Positions 32,240 through 45,709 of a stretch of 64,000 nucleotides of DNA are shown here, piece by piece. The stretch lies in contig CAMTDV010000017.1 in assembly GCA_947069175.1 (NCBI GenBank), positions 39,503,126 to 39,567,125 on the forward strand. Reading direction: 5' to 3'. Source of the DNA: Scalesia atractyloides (lineage: Eukaryota > Streptophyta > Magnoliopsida > Asterales > Asteraceae). Numbering within the stretch: the first letter of the stretch is position 1; every line of letters starts with the position of its first letter. Below the pieces are notes generated by a model that ran no database searches, was not told the DNA's origin, and was given only the letters and a program-made list of their open reading frames with translations. Position numbers and translations under genes: made by a program.

Positions 32240-35100
32240 TGCGAATATTATGTGAGACTGTGAGCTAGTTGTTCAAATATGCTTGAAGTGTTGAATATAT
32301 ATATATATATATATAAAACCACATGCATGGAGAATAATCCTATGATTTGCTTGAAAACAGATGATTGGAGTAGGTTTGATTCCTTAACCACATGGCTAGC
32401 TAGCATCTTAATTAGTTGGTGCTTGAAAATGAGTTCAAGATTTGTAATTTACAATGCCTCCATTTTTGGAGCGTTTCTAAAACTTTACCTACTGCCTCGG
32501 GGTCATTTGTTGTTTTGTGATTAGTTTATGAGGGGGATGAATATAAACTGCTAGTGGAAATGATTGGAAACTAAGCATGTGAGGGAAAGATTCTCAAAAG
32601 TCAAAAGTGAAAAGTGGAAGAATGTTGTTGACTGGAGTTCGCCACAAGAGTATCAAATTCTAGGTAGATTTGCATCAACCATTTCCAACACAAGTTGTCA
32701 TAATGTGTCAATTGGTTGTAAATAATTTGGTAATATCTCATGTTAACTACAGGGTTATACCAAATGCCTTTGACCTAGTTGTATCAAGGTTTTAAAAAAG
32801 ATGTTTTCTAAGTTGAGAGAAATCAAGTCCCATGATCAATAAAAGGTGTAGATTTAAAAGTGGGTTAAAAGAGCGTGTAAGTTAGATGTTCTAAAAACTC
32901 TATTAATAATAAAAAAAAGACATTATACCAAAAAATATACGATATCCAATAAGCAATTATAATTTTTTTTAATCAAAGCCTAAAGTGAAAAGCACCGGGA
33001 TATACACATTTTATTTTCTAAATTCCTTAAACTATTACACATAATTTTAAAAGTTTACTCAGAATTATATTGTTAACTACAAACCAGCAGAGTTTCACAA
33101 TGCTAAACAACCAATCAACGAATCAAACGAGTTCGGTCAACTTGTGGTTAAACCGGAAACTAGTTATGGGTTGAACGATTGGACCCATGACCATCAACAT
33201 TTGCACCATCTTATAAAGGGTGGAGAAACTGATAATCTCGGACAAGCTGGCAGATATAAAGTCATGCATGCTTTAATCAATCCGTTTTCTATATCAGTTG
33301 TCATTATCCAATTGTTTTAATATGCAAGTGATATGGAAATAATTATAAGGGCGTGTATCCTTATATATATGACCGAATACAATTGTATATCTTTCTTGAA
33401 CACTTTTAATTCCAAATTTAGCTCATTTTTAAGGGAGACCAATTTTGGAAAGAACCTCATGTCTCAAGACGTTCTAAGCTCGGTTTCGAAGAGAAGAAAC
33501 CCAAGGGTGAATATCTAGCACTCCACAGAAATATCCAACACATACAATCCACTTTAGCTTAATTTTGGTTTGATAAACTCTTAATACTACCATGTATTTC
33601 TTTAATTACTCAAGTTTATTGGGTGTGTCGTAAAGGATATGGCTAAATACTTTGATTCAGTTTGATTAGATGAAGCCTATCCAACATTGACAACTTATAT
33701 GTGATATCGGTGATGATTATGTTAGGTTTTATAACAATGTTATGAAAGTTCTTCAATGAATATGCATACGTGCTTAACTTGATAATATGTTTAATCTCCT
33801 GGGTATATTAATCATATCACGTTGAATAACCGTATGTGTTAGTATATTTATTCAAGAATATGTAGTTGTTTGTATGTATGTTCACTACATTTGACAAGGA
33901 ATAGTGATTAGGGCTTAAATGTCTGGAATAGTTAGACAAATGTAAAAACCTTATATATATGTTTAGAAAACCACTGTGGTTGTTATGAATCATTTATGTC
34001 ATTATGTATGTGAAATGTAGTTTATTTGTGTAAATCTATAGTTGCTGTATTTGTGGTATGATATTTATGCGTTAGGGAATTTATGATTATTGCTTACACT
34101 ACACGATTTGAGGTGGTTTGTATATTATTGTATTAGCTTTCTGTGAATTGTAAGTTAGGTAAGTGATGTGCCACAAATTATACATATTTATAATACAAAT
34201 TTACCCATTTATTAATACTTTTGAAGCTATTTATAAAAGAAACATTACCTAAATTGTTCTTTTTAGTTTTTATAAGATTTGAAGATCCAAAATAAAAAAG
34301 AAGGAAAAAATGATGAAAACTGGACGAAAAACACGATGTTTCCAAGAAACACCCCGTGCACAATAGAGGCACCATAACGCCCAAAATGCATATATTTCAT
34401 TATCTTTTTTTTAAATAGCTTAGTGTGAAAAACAATAACTAGAAACACGAACCCGTTAAACGTTAACTAAAATGTTGATTAAAGTTTCAGCATTTAGTAT
34501 GGAGCATGATGACTAGGAGTAATTAACATAGTTATTTAAAGTTATCTTTTGATAGAAAGAAAGTAACTAGTAAGTAAATGGTGGTCAATAATCAACTAAC
34601 ACAACATGAGGGACTAAAGGTGGGGATTTTATAAAGTGAGTTAAATAAAAAAAAGAAAAAGAAAATTAGAAGTGGTATTTGTGTGTGTGGACCAAGAGAG
34701 AAGAAAGAGAGAAAACTCTCTTGAATCACAAACCTTCAAATTAAGCAAGATTGAGGTGGAAATAGAGTTAAATCCCTTGCATGAATCTAAATTATTGGTA
34801 ACAGGACCAAGAAAGTCACTTCTAATTTTTATAAAAGATAAAATCGAAGACTTAAACATTTTCCTCATTTAATAAAATAACTATATTTATTAAGAAAGAC
34901 TTATCTAAGAGTTATGTATTACTATTTTAGTCTACAAAACTAACTATAAATAAGAATGGTCATAATAATAAACGGTCGAGTAGGGGAAATGTATCCTTGG
35001 ACGATACTTGGTTCTTATAAAATTTAAAAAGAATAATTGTGCTTTGAAGTTGTTAAGTCAACGCACTTAAGTGTGCTCAATATTATTAAATTAATACACC
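32240..35100. other. AT-rich intergenic sequence, no gene recognised
   Basis: Only short chance frames. The last 200 bp (34900-35117) lead into a retroelement primer site and so are probably the end of a worn LTR. Confidence 0.4.
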
Positions 35101-35145
35101 TAATTCACACGACATCAACAAGTTTTTGGCGCCGTTGTCGAGGAT
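35101..35145 (+). mobile_element. End of an LTR and tRNA-Asp primer site of a second Athila-type element
   Basis: ACACGACATCA is followed by AACAAGTTT and TGGCGCCGTTGTCGAGGA (35128-35145), closer to the tRNA-Asp complement than the first element's site. It marks the left junction of a decayed element. Confidence 0.75.
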
Positions 35146-36545
35146 ACGATTTATTATATAGAAAGACCCAAGTTATTATTTTGACCGAACTTATTTTCTA
35201 TTCCTTTTATTTCTTCTTCTATTTTTATTTTTACCTTTATTTTCAGCATTCGTGGTCGTTACTTAGTTATTTTGCAAATTCTTTTCAAGGATGACCACCG
35301 CGAAAGTGTCATTGACATAGCAAAGGCGAAACCGAAGGTTAACTTTTTCTTGAGGAAATCATTTTTTCCAAGTACCTTTTTATCCACAAAAATCTATCTA
35401 TCCCCCTGAAGAATGTTCATACCATTTATAGAAATTGGGAAGGTAAGTTTCTTAGGCCTGTGGATTGAAGAAGTGGTGGACCAAACCTTCAAAACTCATC
35501 AGAATCATTTTTTTAGAAAAATGCTAGATAAGCATGCCCATGCCTAACCAGTCACATTTGTGCCTCATTATAAAATACTTAAAAAACAATTTTCTTAAAA
35601 TAAAAATTGAAATTTAAAAACTGGTTTTGAAAATCACTAGGCTTGCCCGTGCACGACCAGGATCCAGAATACCGGGTTTTAAGCCTACAGTGACCTAGGT
35701 CACAAATAGAATCCACTTCCAGCCATCCCGTGCCTCTGCGACTGAACCTGTCCATCACCACTTTTAACCACCAAACTCCTCCAATTTTCTTCGAGAATCT
35801 TCATCAGGTATGTACTACTTGTCTTTAACACTTTGTGCTTACGATTAATGGCTAAGCATGTCAGATTTTGCTTATTTTGGTTCAAATCTACTATATGCTA
35901 AAACCTTTGATTTTCAATCACAAATCACCACGATTTTAAGCTAAAACTTGTGAGGAAGTGATTAAGATACTAGTATAAACACAATGGGTCAAGAAAAATT
36001 GAAGAGTTTTGAAACCAATTACGCGGGAAAGTAACAGGTTTAACCAAATTGGACCAAGTGAAACCGCTAAGCACGACCGTGCGAAACACAAGCATAAGCC
36101 GTGCTTAGCCCACAAGCACAAAACCCTTACGGATCTAGAAGTTGTCTGCAAAATATCTATTGGTTCAAAAACTAGACGCACGGTCGTGCATGTCTAGGCA
36201 CGGTCACTCTTATCTATATCCCAACTTGTGAACTTTGCTGAACAATCGAGTCTGTTTAAATTACTCAATGTAGAACCTACCGGATATAATTGTTAATTTT
36301 CTGTGAAGTTTAGAATGTAGATAGCTCTACTAATAATAAAACTAAACTTTAAACAAAGCTAGCAAAATGTAAACTAAAACAATAATAGTAGGCTCAGGAA
36401 CAACAACAAACAAACTGAACACCATAACAGTGAAGCATGACCGTGCTCCCACGCTCGTGGCTCCCTGAGATCACAGAAACCAATTTGTTTTCTCTTTCAT
36501 CCAGTTCTGTATTCTGTTTTGATATATTCTTGTGTTTCTAGTAGG
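35146..36545 (+). other. Decayed Athila-type interior
   Basis: No intact gag or pol was found. 36060-36480 has the palindrome GCACGACCGTGC (36071-36082), its reverse complement GCACGGTCGTGC (36179-36190) and related motifs such as GCATGACCGTGC. These are shared with the solo LTR at 43388, so part of this may be LTR-derived or carry an internal palindrome module. Confidence 0.45.
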
Positions 36546-37540
36546 AAATGAGGACCGGATCTGAAGAGAGAAAAGCAACACAATCAACATCACGTTCGGC
36601 TAACTCTAGCTCATCCGGGTCTAGTAATTCCGGAGCCGATTCAGCACCACATCCGATACCAAAAATAACACCTCACCTCATCCATTTCCGGAGATAATAC
36701 CTGAAAATGTCCATCCATGGTTGATATTCAATAGTAGGGATGACAGGGAGACTAGGGGTTATCAAATATGAGGCAATTGATGAAGAGAACCTTTGGTCAA
36801 CACCATTCTATTGAGTATGAAGTGTTAGAATGGGTTATTAGAGAGGGTGGAGAGATTGTTCAACTTGCAATGGAAAAAGTTGTTTAAAATTTATGCCCCC
36901 ACTTACAAGGAGCTCACTCTAGAATTCCTTGCCTCTTTTCGGTCTTAAAATCCTATTCCAAAGGGCCAAATACTTTGAAATGTATTACATTTTGCATGGC
37001 TAGGAAATGGTATTCTATGATGTTGGCTGAATTTGTGGTTGAACGGGGTTTTATAGGTAACGAGATATCTCCAAGAAGAAGTTCACAATGGGTAGGACAG
37101 AATTTAGGGGAACGGAGGACTTAGAATTTTTGGGACGAGTAAGTGAAGAGGTGTATGACCCTTGAACACAAAACAGTTTATGCCTTCATGGCCCACTTCA
37201 CAGGTATCCTCATAGCTGCCTAGTTTACGTCATCGGGGCTAGAAAGGACACAACAAGTGCAATACTAGAGACTTGCTCCACATTTTTTTGACGAGGTTCC
37301 TTGTAACCTCGCATATAACATGGCCGAATTCTTTACTAAGGAAGGAGGAATGTCAAATGGTAGTCACATCTTTGGAGGACCATACATCACCACTTTAGCC
37401 AGAAATCTCATTGTCCTCACGGATGAAGTACTTAGTACCCTCACTCATGATCCCACACCTACCACATATGTTGGAGAATTTACTATGTTAATATGGGGAT
37501 CATTAAGAAGTTCAACATTGAGTAACCGAGTTGTGTAGGT
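36546..37540 (+). pseudogene. Decayed ATHILA ORF1-like gene
   Basis: Begins with an ATG and a Ser-rich start (MRTGSEERKATQSTSRSANS) like the first element's ORF1. It continues with broken motifs including APTYKELTLEFLASF-like sequence spread over two frames and, near 37320-37540, HGRILY/MAEFFTKEGGMSNGSHIFGG. Many stops and frameshifts. The position before an LTR with palindromes fits an Athila-type element. Confidence 0.5.
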
Positions 37541-37939
37541 GGTGTCGTTTGGAGCATGGAGCCGTTTTCTTTTATAAATTCTAATAGGACTAACCGAGTT
37601 TTGTTATGAAATTAGTATTTAAACCTTAAAAATAATTATTTTAATTAAATCAATACACGTCATTATTAAAAACATAAAGACAAGTATAATTTGTATTTTA
37701 TATTTATTACGTTTCGGATCCGTTTTACGAAACATTCTAGGACCAGTTTTTTTATGGATATTACATGGTATGTCGTTGATATAAGCAAAAGTGCAGATGT
37801 TTTTATATCAAATTATAACCACTTTTTATTATGTTTCGGTAAAGATTTATTCAAAATAGGCTTAAATTGTTTATATTGGATTTTCAAGACAAAACTAACC
37901 CCAAGAACAACACATGAAGCAAAATCGGATGAAAACAAA

Positions 37940-39256
37940 ATGAAATAGAATAAAATGTCCAGATACGCCCCATGCCTAGGATCTAGGAACTACTAGACAC
38001 CTTTAGAAGACCATAGTGCGAAGAAAAGCTAGGCACGCCCCGTGCCTCAACAGTACAAGACAAAGAAGTCTTTAGAAGATTTAGAAGATCCAATGGGGCC
38101 CACAACGTCCACCATGGGTCGTGCCACGTAGGCACGCCCCGTGCTTCGGGAACTGGGAGTAGGCAGTCACTAAACCAAGCACACCCCATGGATTGGCCCC
38201 AACCAGCCTATAAATAGATGCCATTCTCCACGAGTTTTACTTGCTCTTTTTCTCTGCTTTTATCCATACACACTTCTCTTCTATCCTACTATCTCTAATC
38301 ATTGTAATCATCAGAAAAAAACTCAAGAATCAATAGTGTAATCAAGCTTTTTATGATTAATTTAATCTTTTCATGTTTGGTAACATCTAGTTCCATGGTC
38401 ATTCTTGGCTAGATTCTTGAGGGTGTTTGGGGAAACTTGCCCTCTGGATGTTGAGTTAAATAAGAAAGATCATGGGTGAACAAGGTGTGTGTGTGTGTGT
38501 GTTAATGACTTTAACTAATTAAATAAGTTATTAAAAGTGAGTGAAATAATAGTGTCGCCATTAACTTGGGTCATTAGAGTTTTTGTATCATCCTTAAAAT
38601 CTACCACTAATCTTGTGACACCATTAACTTGGGTTGTTCTTGTTTTCTATGTCTATGTCTATGTCTATGTCTATGTCTATGCAGAGTCAAAACATGTTTA
38701 TGCTCTTAGCGGAGGTTAAAGGTTTTGGATGGGACTTTGGGTTGGGAAAGCTCTTGCCTTTGCGCGGAGATATCACCAAAGTGTAAAGGACTTAGTTTAT
38801 ATAAAACTTACTTTATAAATAATTAATACTATACCCGAACTTGAGTGGCATTTCCCTTACTTTATAATTAATTAATACTATACCCGAACTTGAGTGGCGT
38901 TTCTCTACACAATATTATGCATTAAAACACGAATTTCCACGTCTGACAATCGAGCACTTGCAACCGCATGGTCAGAGGTAGTTATCGAAGCATCAAGAGG
39001 TATGTTGATCCTAAACACCCCTTCTCTTATTATTGATTACGATCTTCTTATTTTCCTCTTCAATTTTATTTTGAGCCATTTTTTAAAACTTTTACTTTTG
39101 GATGTAACTAGACGTTAACAAAGACTCGGTACTAAAACTCTTGTATCCATGGACAACCTTGGTATCTTACCATCACTATATTACGCCAATGATGGGTGCA
39201 CTTGACCAATGTGAGTTATAGTGTGATAGTATTTTATCATGTTTTTATAAATATTA
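37940..39256 (+). mobile_element. Athila-type LTR remnant (third family)
   Basis: Palindromes AGGCACGCCCCGTGCCT (38031-38047) and GCACGCCCCGTGC (38132-38144) lie upstream of a TATAAATA box (38210-38217). Further on are ATCTTACCATCACTATATT and GGGTGCACTTG-like motifs that Athila LTRs here have near their ends. A tandem duplication of about 48 bp (TTAATACTATACCCGAACTT twice) is at 38806-38900. The left border is not defined; the right end meets the copia-like element at 39257. Confidence 0.5.
38643..38683 (+). repeat. (CTATGT)n microsatellite
   Basis: Six or so consecutive CTATGT hexamers. A (GT)n run lies nearby at about 38486-38502. Confidence 0.93.
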
Positions 39257-39976
39257 TGTTAAGACAGAGTTTCTTGTTTGCAAACAAGTATTGATTATCA
39301 CAATAATATTCACAAACTGGGAGTTATCATCAATGATTGTTTTTCATTAATCATCACGGATTCAAATGTTTACAACTCAATTGACTCTACAAACTCCCCC
39401 TCAACCGATCACACAAATAAATCAGTTCGTACAAGAGAAAATGTGAGTGTGTGTGATGAATAGATCACTAACAGGTGTGATTTATATATACAAGTACGAA
39501 AGGTCTGTTTAGAGATCAGCTGACATCACTCTGATAGTGACATCTAACATTCCTAACAGAAAATATTCTCAGATGTTTGCAACCATCTTAGCAAATCTTA
39601 TCATTTGATCTAGGCTATACTAAACAATGTTGAAATCAAGTGTTGTTACATTGAGAAAGCATTGTCTAGCCTATCCTTTGTTACAGTTATCCAAACACCT
39701 GTTTGGCCTAACAGATGTTTGGTTTTCTTCATCAGACCTTTGCTTGATCAGGGCTTTGGTCTTCAACAGATGCTAGTTTTCAACAGTTGCTGGTACTCTT
39801 AAACAATGGTTCCATGTCTTCAACTGATGTTAACCATGCACTTGATCAAATGTTCTTAATAGGTATTCAAAATTCATTATCTTTGGGGAGAGTCTGGTTC
39901 TATCTTTTGCTTATTTCTTGATCATAGGTTCATTCTTTGGCTTTTGGATATCATCTTTTCTTTTGTAGGTTCAACA
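39257..39976 (-). repeat. 3' LTR of the copia-like element
   Basis: On the minus strand it reads TGTTGAACC to GTCTTAACA. It is homologous to 49454-49929 but keeps a segment of about 240 bp that the other LTR has lost. Confidence 0.9.
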
Positions 39977-40020
39977 ATCTCCCCCTAGAATAGATGATGC
40001 CAAAATAGATGGTTATTAGG

Positions 40021-43000
40021 TCAACTTTTATTCCTCTTCTTTAAATTTTCTTTGACTTGAGCTTTGAAGTTCTTCTCAAATCTTTCTAATAGTGAGTCAT
40101 CAGCATCCCTTTTGAGTGGAAGATCTCGTAGATCATGCAGATCTTCAATTTTCAAGCTCATAATGTTGTTCATTGAAGTCTTTTGCACTTCCCCAGTTGC
40201 TCTGACCAGGGTCAATTCATGGCTGCCTTTGTCTGCTAACCACTTTTGAATTTTTGAAGCAATGAGGTTTAGTGGGAGTGATGTTATTGGATGAGGTGAA
40301 GGAATTTGCATTCTAAGACTTGCCTTATCGAATCAACTTGATTTTATCAGAAAGTTCATACATTAGCATGTTTTTTATCCCTTCCTTCAAAATATCTTCT
40401 TCAAATCTTTTTGCATCCTCCGCAGACATGTCCTTTTGTCTTTTAAGATGGCTTCTCACCAATGAAGAAGCTTGACTTGCAGATGGAAGGTTAAATCTGA
40501 TAGCCTTTAATCTGATAGGTAAGTCTTCATAATTTGGCTTTCTAGGAACTGAGAGATCTTTGGCTCTTAAAGCTTCAAGATTTTTGTAAGATCCCCTGAT
40601 TGTTGGCTCATTCCATCTTGCCACTGATTGCATACACCCAAATTTGGCAGTCACCATCTCTTCTTTCATTCTTGTAAGCTCAACTGCTTTCATGCCAACA
40701 GGTATTCTACCTGCAGCCCAATTGGGAAGAGTAGGCTTGATATCTGGATTGAGATTTATCATCTTGATTCTTGCTATTTCTTCAAGAAGGGCCTGAATAT
40801 ACCATCTAGTGAATTGATCTTTTGAAGCTCTCTTGGGCTTATTCTTCATGATTAAGTCCAGATAGTCTTCCTTTAGATCCTTTTTGAGACTAGAATTGCT
40901 AACTGGTTCATGAGATGCCTTCTGACTGACATTTTTGGCAAAATCTTCTAGCTTGTTCACTTTGGTAAATTCTGCAGACAAGATTTGCTGTACCTCTTTG
41001 TCACTCTTTCCCTTGCTTTTGATAGCAGCAATATTTTCAGCCTGCTTGATCTTTAACTCCAGATACTCTTGTACATTGTTAGGTTTTTTATATCTTTTGA
41101 GGGAATGAGAGGTTAATTTGCTTATGCCAGTCATGGAGTAGCAAGATTCTATCTCTTTATAGAGATGTTCTAACTCTAGTGTGTCAAGAATGTTGGGTGG
41201 AAGTTTTGTAGGTGGGTAAACAGTAAGTGTAGTGGACCAGTGGTAATGTTGGTGGAGATGTGCGATGTAGTGGTGGTGGTGGTTGTGTGGATAGGAGATG
41301 CATCAGGAGTTTCTTCATCATCTTCTTGGATAATAATCTTAGTTCTCCTGGATCTGGTTGGTAACTTTTGTGGTTTTGGTGGTGGTTGTGGAGGTAATGA
41401 TGTGGTTTTTCTTTTGAGAAGTCCTTTGGGGGACTTGGATGATGGTACTGGTGAAGGTGGTGTTTGTGAATTTGTAACCTCTGTTGATACTTTTGATGTG
41501 GCAAAAAATCGTTTAGCAGTGGAAGTGGTGCTGATTTAAGCAGTGAAGGATGGACAAGTGGTTTGTGTTGTGATAGATGTAACAGTGGTTTGGATAGATA
41601 CTGCAGCAGTGCTCTGACTAACCTCTGATGGCACCTCTGATGAAGAACCTTGGTTGTCTTTGATATCTTTTCTTCTTATGATCTCCTGCACTGTTATCTG
41701 CATATTTGTTTCCCTTATATCCCTTTTCTTCTACTTCTCAGTTCTTTATTAATTTCTTCTTTTCTAGCCCTTTTGAGTGCAATAATGTCAGGCTTTTTAC
41801 CAGCCTTTTGACCAAGGGTGGGAGCTTCTTCATGTAGTCTTCTAACTCCCTCTTTTTGGCCTCATCATATTTTGGAAGAGTGAGAGCTTGAATAGTGTTT
41901 TCAAAGATAAAGTCTTAAATGGCTTTAACTTCTGCCTGAGTATCTTGATATCTGGCAACCACGTCTGTTTGACAAGCTTTACCTGCAAGATGTATCTTTC
42001 TTCTGCAGATTGCTTTTGAAGATGCAGATAAGGTTAAACATGTGCCCATATTTCTTTTGCAATTTATGCATTTATTGGTCTGGGTCTAGAGGTTTTGAGC
42101 AGGATTTGCATCATGTCCTTGATCTCCCCAACATTTTTTTCTAAATTGGTGACCATCTCCGTCAATTCTTGGTTGTCTAATCCATTACTTGATTTAACAA
42201 GATCATCTGACTTCCCACCAGAAGTGGTTAAACTTGATTTTATACCAAGTGCCCCTTGATCTTGGTATTGGGGACTTCCAACTGATGTGGAGACTATTGT
42301 CTCAACAATTGTTGCCTTCAAGTGGGTCTTAGAAAGGTAACCACTGTCCAACTGTAAGAATGTAGTCTCAACAGTTGTAGTAGTTGCCCTACCTGAAATG
42401 CTAACCTGTATCTCTGTGGATACATGAGTGTAGCCTCCTCTACTTGTGGGATAACAATGATCCCTGAACTTTCCTTAGTCACTTGTTGGAGTGAACTCTC
42501 TTTGATTTGTTGTTAGGAACTAGGAATATACAAGTTAGATGTATCAGTTGCATCAAGAAATTTTTGTAAGGGTGAATGGACTATTGATGAGGGTGGTGGT
42601 GATGAAAGAGAAGCAACCCCGGGAGAGGTGCTTAAGAAGAGATAATCAAGTGATATATCTCCCCTAGATGTGTGTCCCTTGTGCTTATAAGACCTTCCTT
42701 TTGTGCAGAAGAGTGAGGAGTTTGGATTAGTGGAGATGTTTGCATCTGTTGTAAGGAAGTAACAACATATATTTGAGTTTGTTACTTTTGTGTTGCAACA
42801 GGGATCTCTGGCATCTCAACCCCCAGAAGATACCCTTTTTGTGGTTTTTCTTTTTGATTTGGGGATGGAAATGGATGAGGTTTGTTTGGAAATGTATGGT
42901 GTAGGTTCCACAGTGCTAGGATTTGCACCATTGTCACTGGGAGCACTGGGCTCAACAATAAATGTTGTAACATTTTTGCTTGATTTTCTAAAACGTTTTC

Positions 43001-43379
43001 AATTACCACATTTTCATGGCTTTTGGCCATCATGCGAGTAAAAGTTTCGTTAGAAAGACTGTTGCTTTGAGTTGTTTCACCTTTTTTAAAACTTTCTTTT
43101 CTTAAAACGTTATTCGGGTAAAAGTTTAATAGCCTTGTATAGATAAGGAAAGGTGTCAGTTCCTCTCTTGATTGCCCTCCAAATTGCTACCAAATCAAGA
43201 AACAATGCCTGGGGTAGCTTATGATTTGAATTTCTCAAGATAGCATATCCTAGACACTGAGTTTTTAGGGGTATTTCATTAAAAGTTGTGGTTTTAGCAG
43301 ATAGACAAACCAAGAGAGTATGGAAAAAGAATTTCATTTCAGGTGAAAACTTTGGTTTAAAAAGTCTTGCTCCCACCAT
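40021..43379 (-). pseudogene. Env-like ORF of the copia-like element, C-terminal part
   Basis: Continues the gene interrupted by the solo LTR. The minus strand reads, in order, a block starting MVGARLFKPKFSPEMKFFFH (43379), a low-complexity Ser/Pro-rich middle with several breaks (41184-43033), then a 269-residue open frame (40325-41134) rich in Lys/Glu that looks like a coiled coil (KYKKPNNVQEYLELKIKQAE-like). The last block ends at 40021 (LERFEKNFKAQVKENLKKRN). This type of gene sits downstream of pol in SIRE-type elements of Asteraceae; its function is unknown. Several frameshifts and stops are present. Confidence 0.65.
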
Positions 43380-43382
43380 CTG

Positions 43383-45212
43383 ACCTTAGATGTATAAGAA
43401 TTTATACATCTTTAAAACGTCAAATAGACCCCGTTTACGCGAGAACTTGTCGTATTTTCATTGATTTTGGTACTCATTTGAGTTGTTTGTGAAAATACAG
43501 GTCCGGGCTTCGGCCCGGTGTTGAAACAGAGGCTTTTGGAGCAAATAGGAGCAAAAACGGAGTTTTCCAGCAAACTGCCAGATATGGCACGACCGTGCTA
43601 ACCACTTGCACGACCGTGCCAGGCCAACGGTGATCGGCACTCTCATTCAGCACTACCAATTTCAGCATGCCCAGGAAGAATTCAAGACTGGCACGACCGT
43701 GCCAAACCTTCGCACGAGCATGCCAAGCCAAACCAGTCTCCGTTCAGATTGTTCCCAGGATCATTTCAGCCATTGTCGAATATTTCATCGGGAAGCACGA
43801 CCGTGCCACCTCAGAAACGTTTGAGCGGGATTTTTCATAAAATGGCTAGCAAACAAGTCAACACTCGAAAAAGGCCCTCTGACACTTACCAAGCACGACC
43901 GTGCCAAAAGGTGCCAAACTCACAGTAGCATAAATACGTGGTTCGAGCTCATTTTGAGGGGAGTTGGAGCATTTTGGTGTAGAATTCTCTCGAGAACATG
44001 ACCTTGGAAGCTTGTAGGAGCCAAGAGGAAGCCTTGAAGAGGATTTAATCACTTGAAGATCTACTCAAACACCATTTAATCTTGTCTTTAAGTCGGTTAG
44101 CTTACTAGTTACATTATGAACAATTTATGTTTTCTTATGTTTGATTTGGTTTCCATGAGCCCTATGGGCTAAACATTTGGTGTTGTCTAAACTAGTTGAA
44201 GCTTATGAATATGTGATAATCATGGAAGTTGATGTGTTGATTGTTTTTGTTAATCTTCATAGTAGTGCTTGAATCTTGTTCTTGGAGTTCTTATACATGC
44301 TTAAAGTCGTTGTTCTTGAATGTTTGGTCATAAGTATTTACATATTGTGTTGGAAAGCCCATGTAAAGATTATGATTATTGAATCTTTGTAACTTTTTAG
44401 TATGATTCATAACATGAAACTAGGAATGGTAATTGTTAACATGGCTTGAATGATGATTTGAACATGTGTAGAAATTCTTGCATTTAGATTTGGAAAAATC
44501 ATAAGAATGTTTATATGGATTCTATAGTTGTGTTTGTGTTAGATTGATGATTGTTGGCCAAGATTGTTATTTAGCATTACCATGCTTGTGATTCATGTCA
44601 AGAACATGATGATAGTGCTACTTACTTGAAAGCAAGTTAGGGTGATTGTTGTGTTGTTCATGGTAATTTTCCCAAACTTGTAGAGTTAGGAGTTTTGACA
44701 AACAAATAACTCTTGTTTAAAGGTTAACATCAACTAAGCAAGTGAGCTTCAAATAATATTTTTTGGTGCTTAGAGTGATTAGTTCATTTTAGTTTTCCTA
44801 AGGATTATAAACTAGGAAACCTTGATTGGAGACTTAGTCAACTTAGAGCTTGCATCACCATTAATCCTACCCTTAGTTGTCACATGTTTGTTTGTGGATA
44901 CTTAGTTTAGGCAACCATTTCTTAGATATTGTTATTCTCTAGCTTAGTAGTAGTTTATTATTTTGCATGATAAATTAGGAACAAAACCAACTCTTTGATT
45001 GAAAAGGCTTTGAAGTAACAAAAGTTTAGTATCGAGACACCGCGTCCACGGATTGATATCCGGTTCTTGCCGACAAATTATATTACCTCCCGATGGGTAC
45101 ACTTGCCCTTTGTGTGTGTAGTTAGTTTTTAGGTGAAAAACCCTTTTTAAAACTAAATCCGTGTGAAGAAAAACCCAATTGAAAATATATATAATTCACG
45201 CACATCAACCTT
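43383..45212. mobile_element. Athila-type solo LTR nested in the copia-like element
   Basis: The LTR is 43388-45207 (1820 bp), flanked by the perfect 5-bp duplication ACCTT (43383-43387, 45208-45212). It starts AGATGTAT (expected TG mutated) and ends GCACATCA. Five exact copies of the palindrome GCACGACCGTGC lie at 43587, 43608, 43691, 43795 and 43893, upstream of a TATA-like CATAAATA at 43929. Near its end it has GATTGATATCCGGTTCTTGC, as in the first Athila LTR. The copia-like coding sequence resumes on either side. Confidence 0.92.
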
Positions 45213-45709
45213 CATAGCCCCTTTCTATGAACTCAACTTGTAACTCATTTTTAGGGTAAGTTTCCATACCTGTCATATCCTCTAGACGGAACATAGTGGA
45301 GATGGATTCGGCGATGATTTCCACATGTTCTTTAGATAGTGGAGGTAATGAAAAATAGCTTTTTGTGTTGCAAAGGCAACTTTGCGTTTTCCCAAAATTC
45401 TCTGAGTGTGGAGATGTAAATGGGTGCGTCAGCGGTTAGGATGTAGAGGTATTTTGATGAATTGATGATGACAATGATGTGGTGGAAGTCCGTATTCTTG
45501 TTATGCTTTACAAGATACGACAAGTAAGTGTGAGGGGTTTTGATTTCGAGAGCCATTATGAACAGTTGTTCAAATCTTTTGAAAATCTTTTTGAGAAATT
45601 CTTTTGATTGAAAACATAGTTTGATGGAAGCAAGTTTGAAGTTTTTCTCTTTTGAATTGCTTTTGAAATTTTTTGATAATGGAGGATAGAAGGAAACTCT
45701 GTTACTCAT
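45213..45709 (-). pseudogene. Env-like ORF of the copia-like element, N-terminal part
   Basis: Starts MSNRVSFYPPLSKNFKSNSK at 45709 or at the internal MALEIKTPHTYLSYLVKHNK. Contains TADAPIYISTLREFWENAKL, a conserved-looking stretch of this family. A frameshift near 45340 separates it from SKEHVEIIAESISTMFRLED, which runs up to the solo LTR insertion at 45208. Together with 40021-43379 it forms one gene cut in two by the insertion. Confidence 0.65.

Noticed and set aside
41240..41539. 99-codon plus-strand frame rich in Val and Gly
   Set aside because: It is a shadow of the Ser/Pro-rich part of the minus-strand env-like gene.
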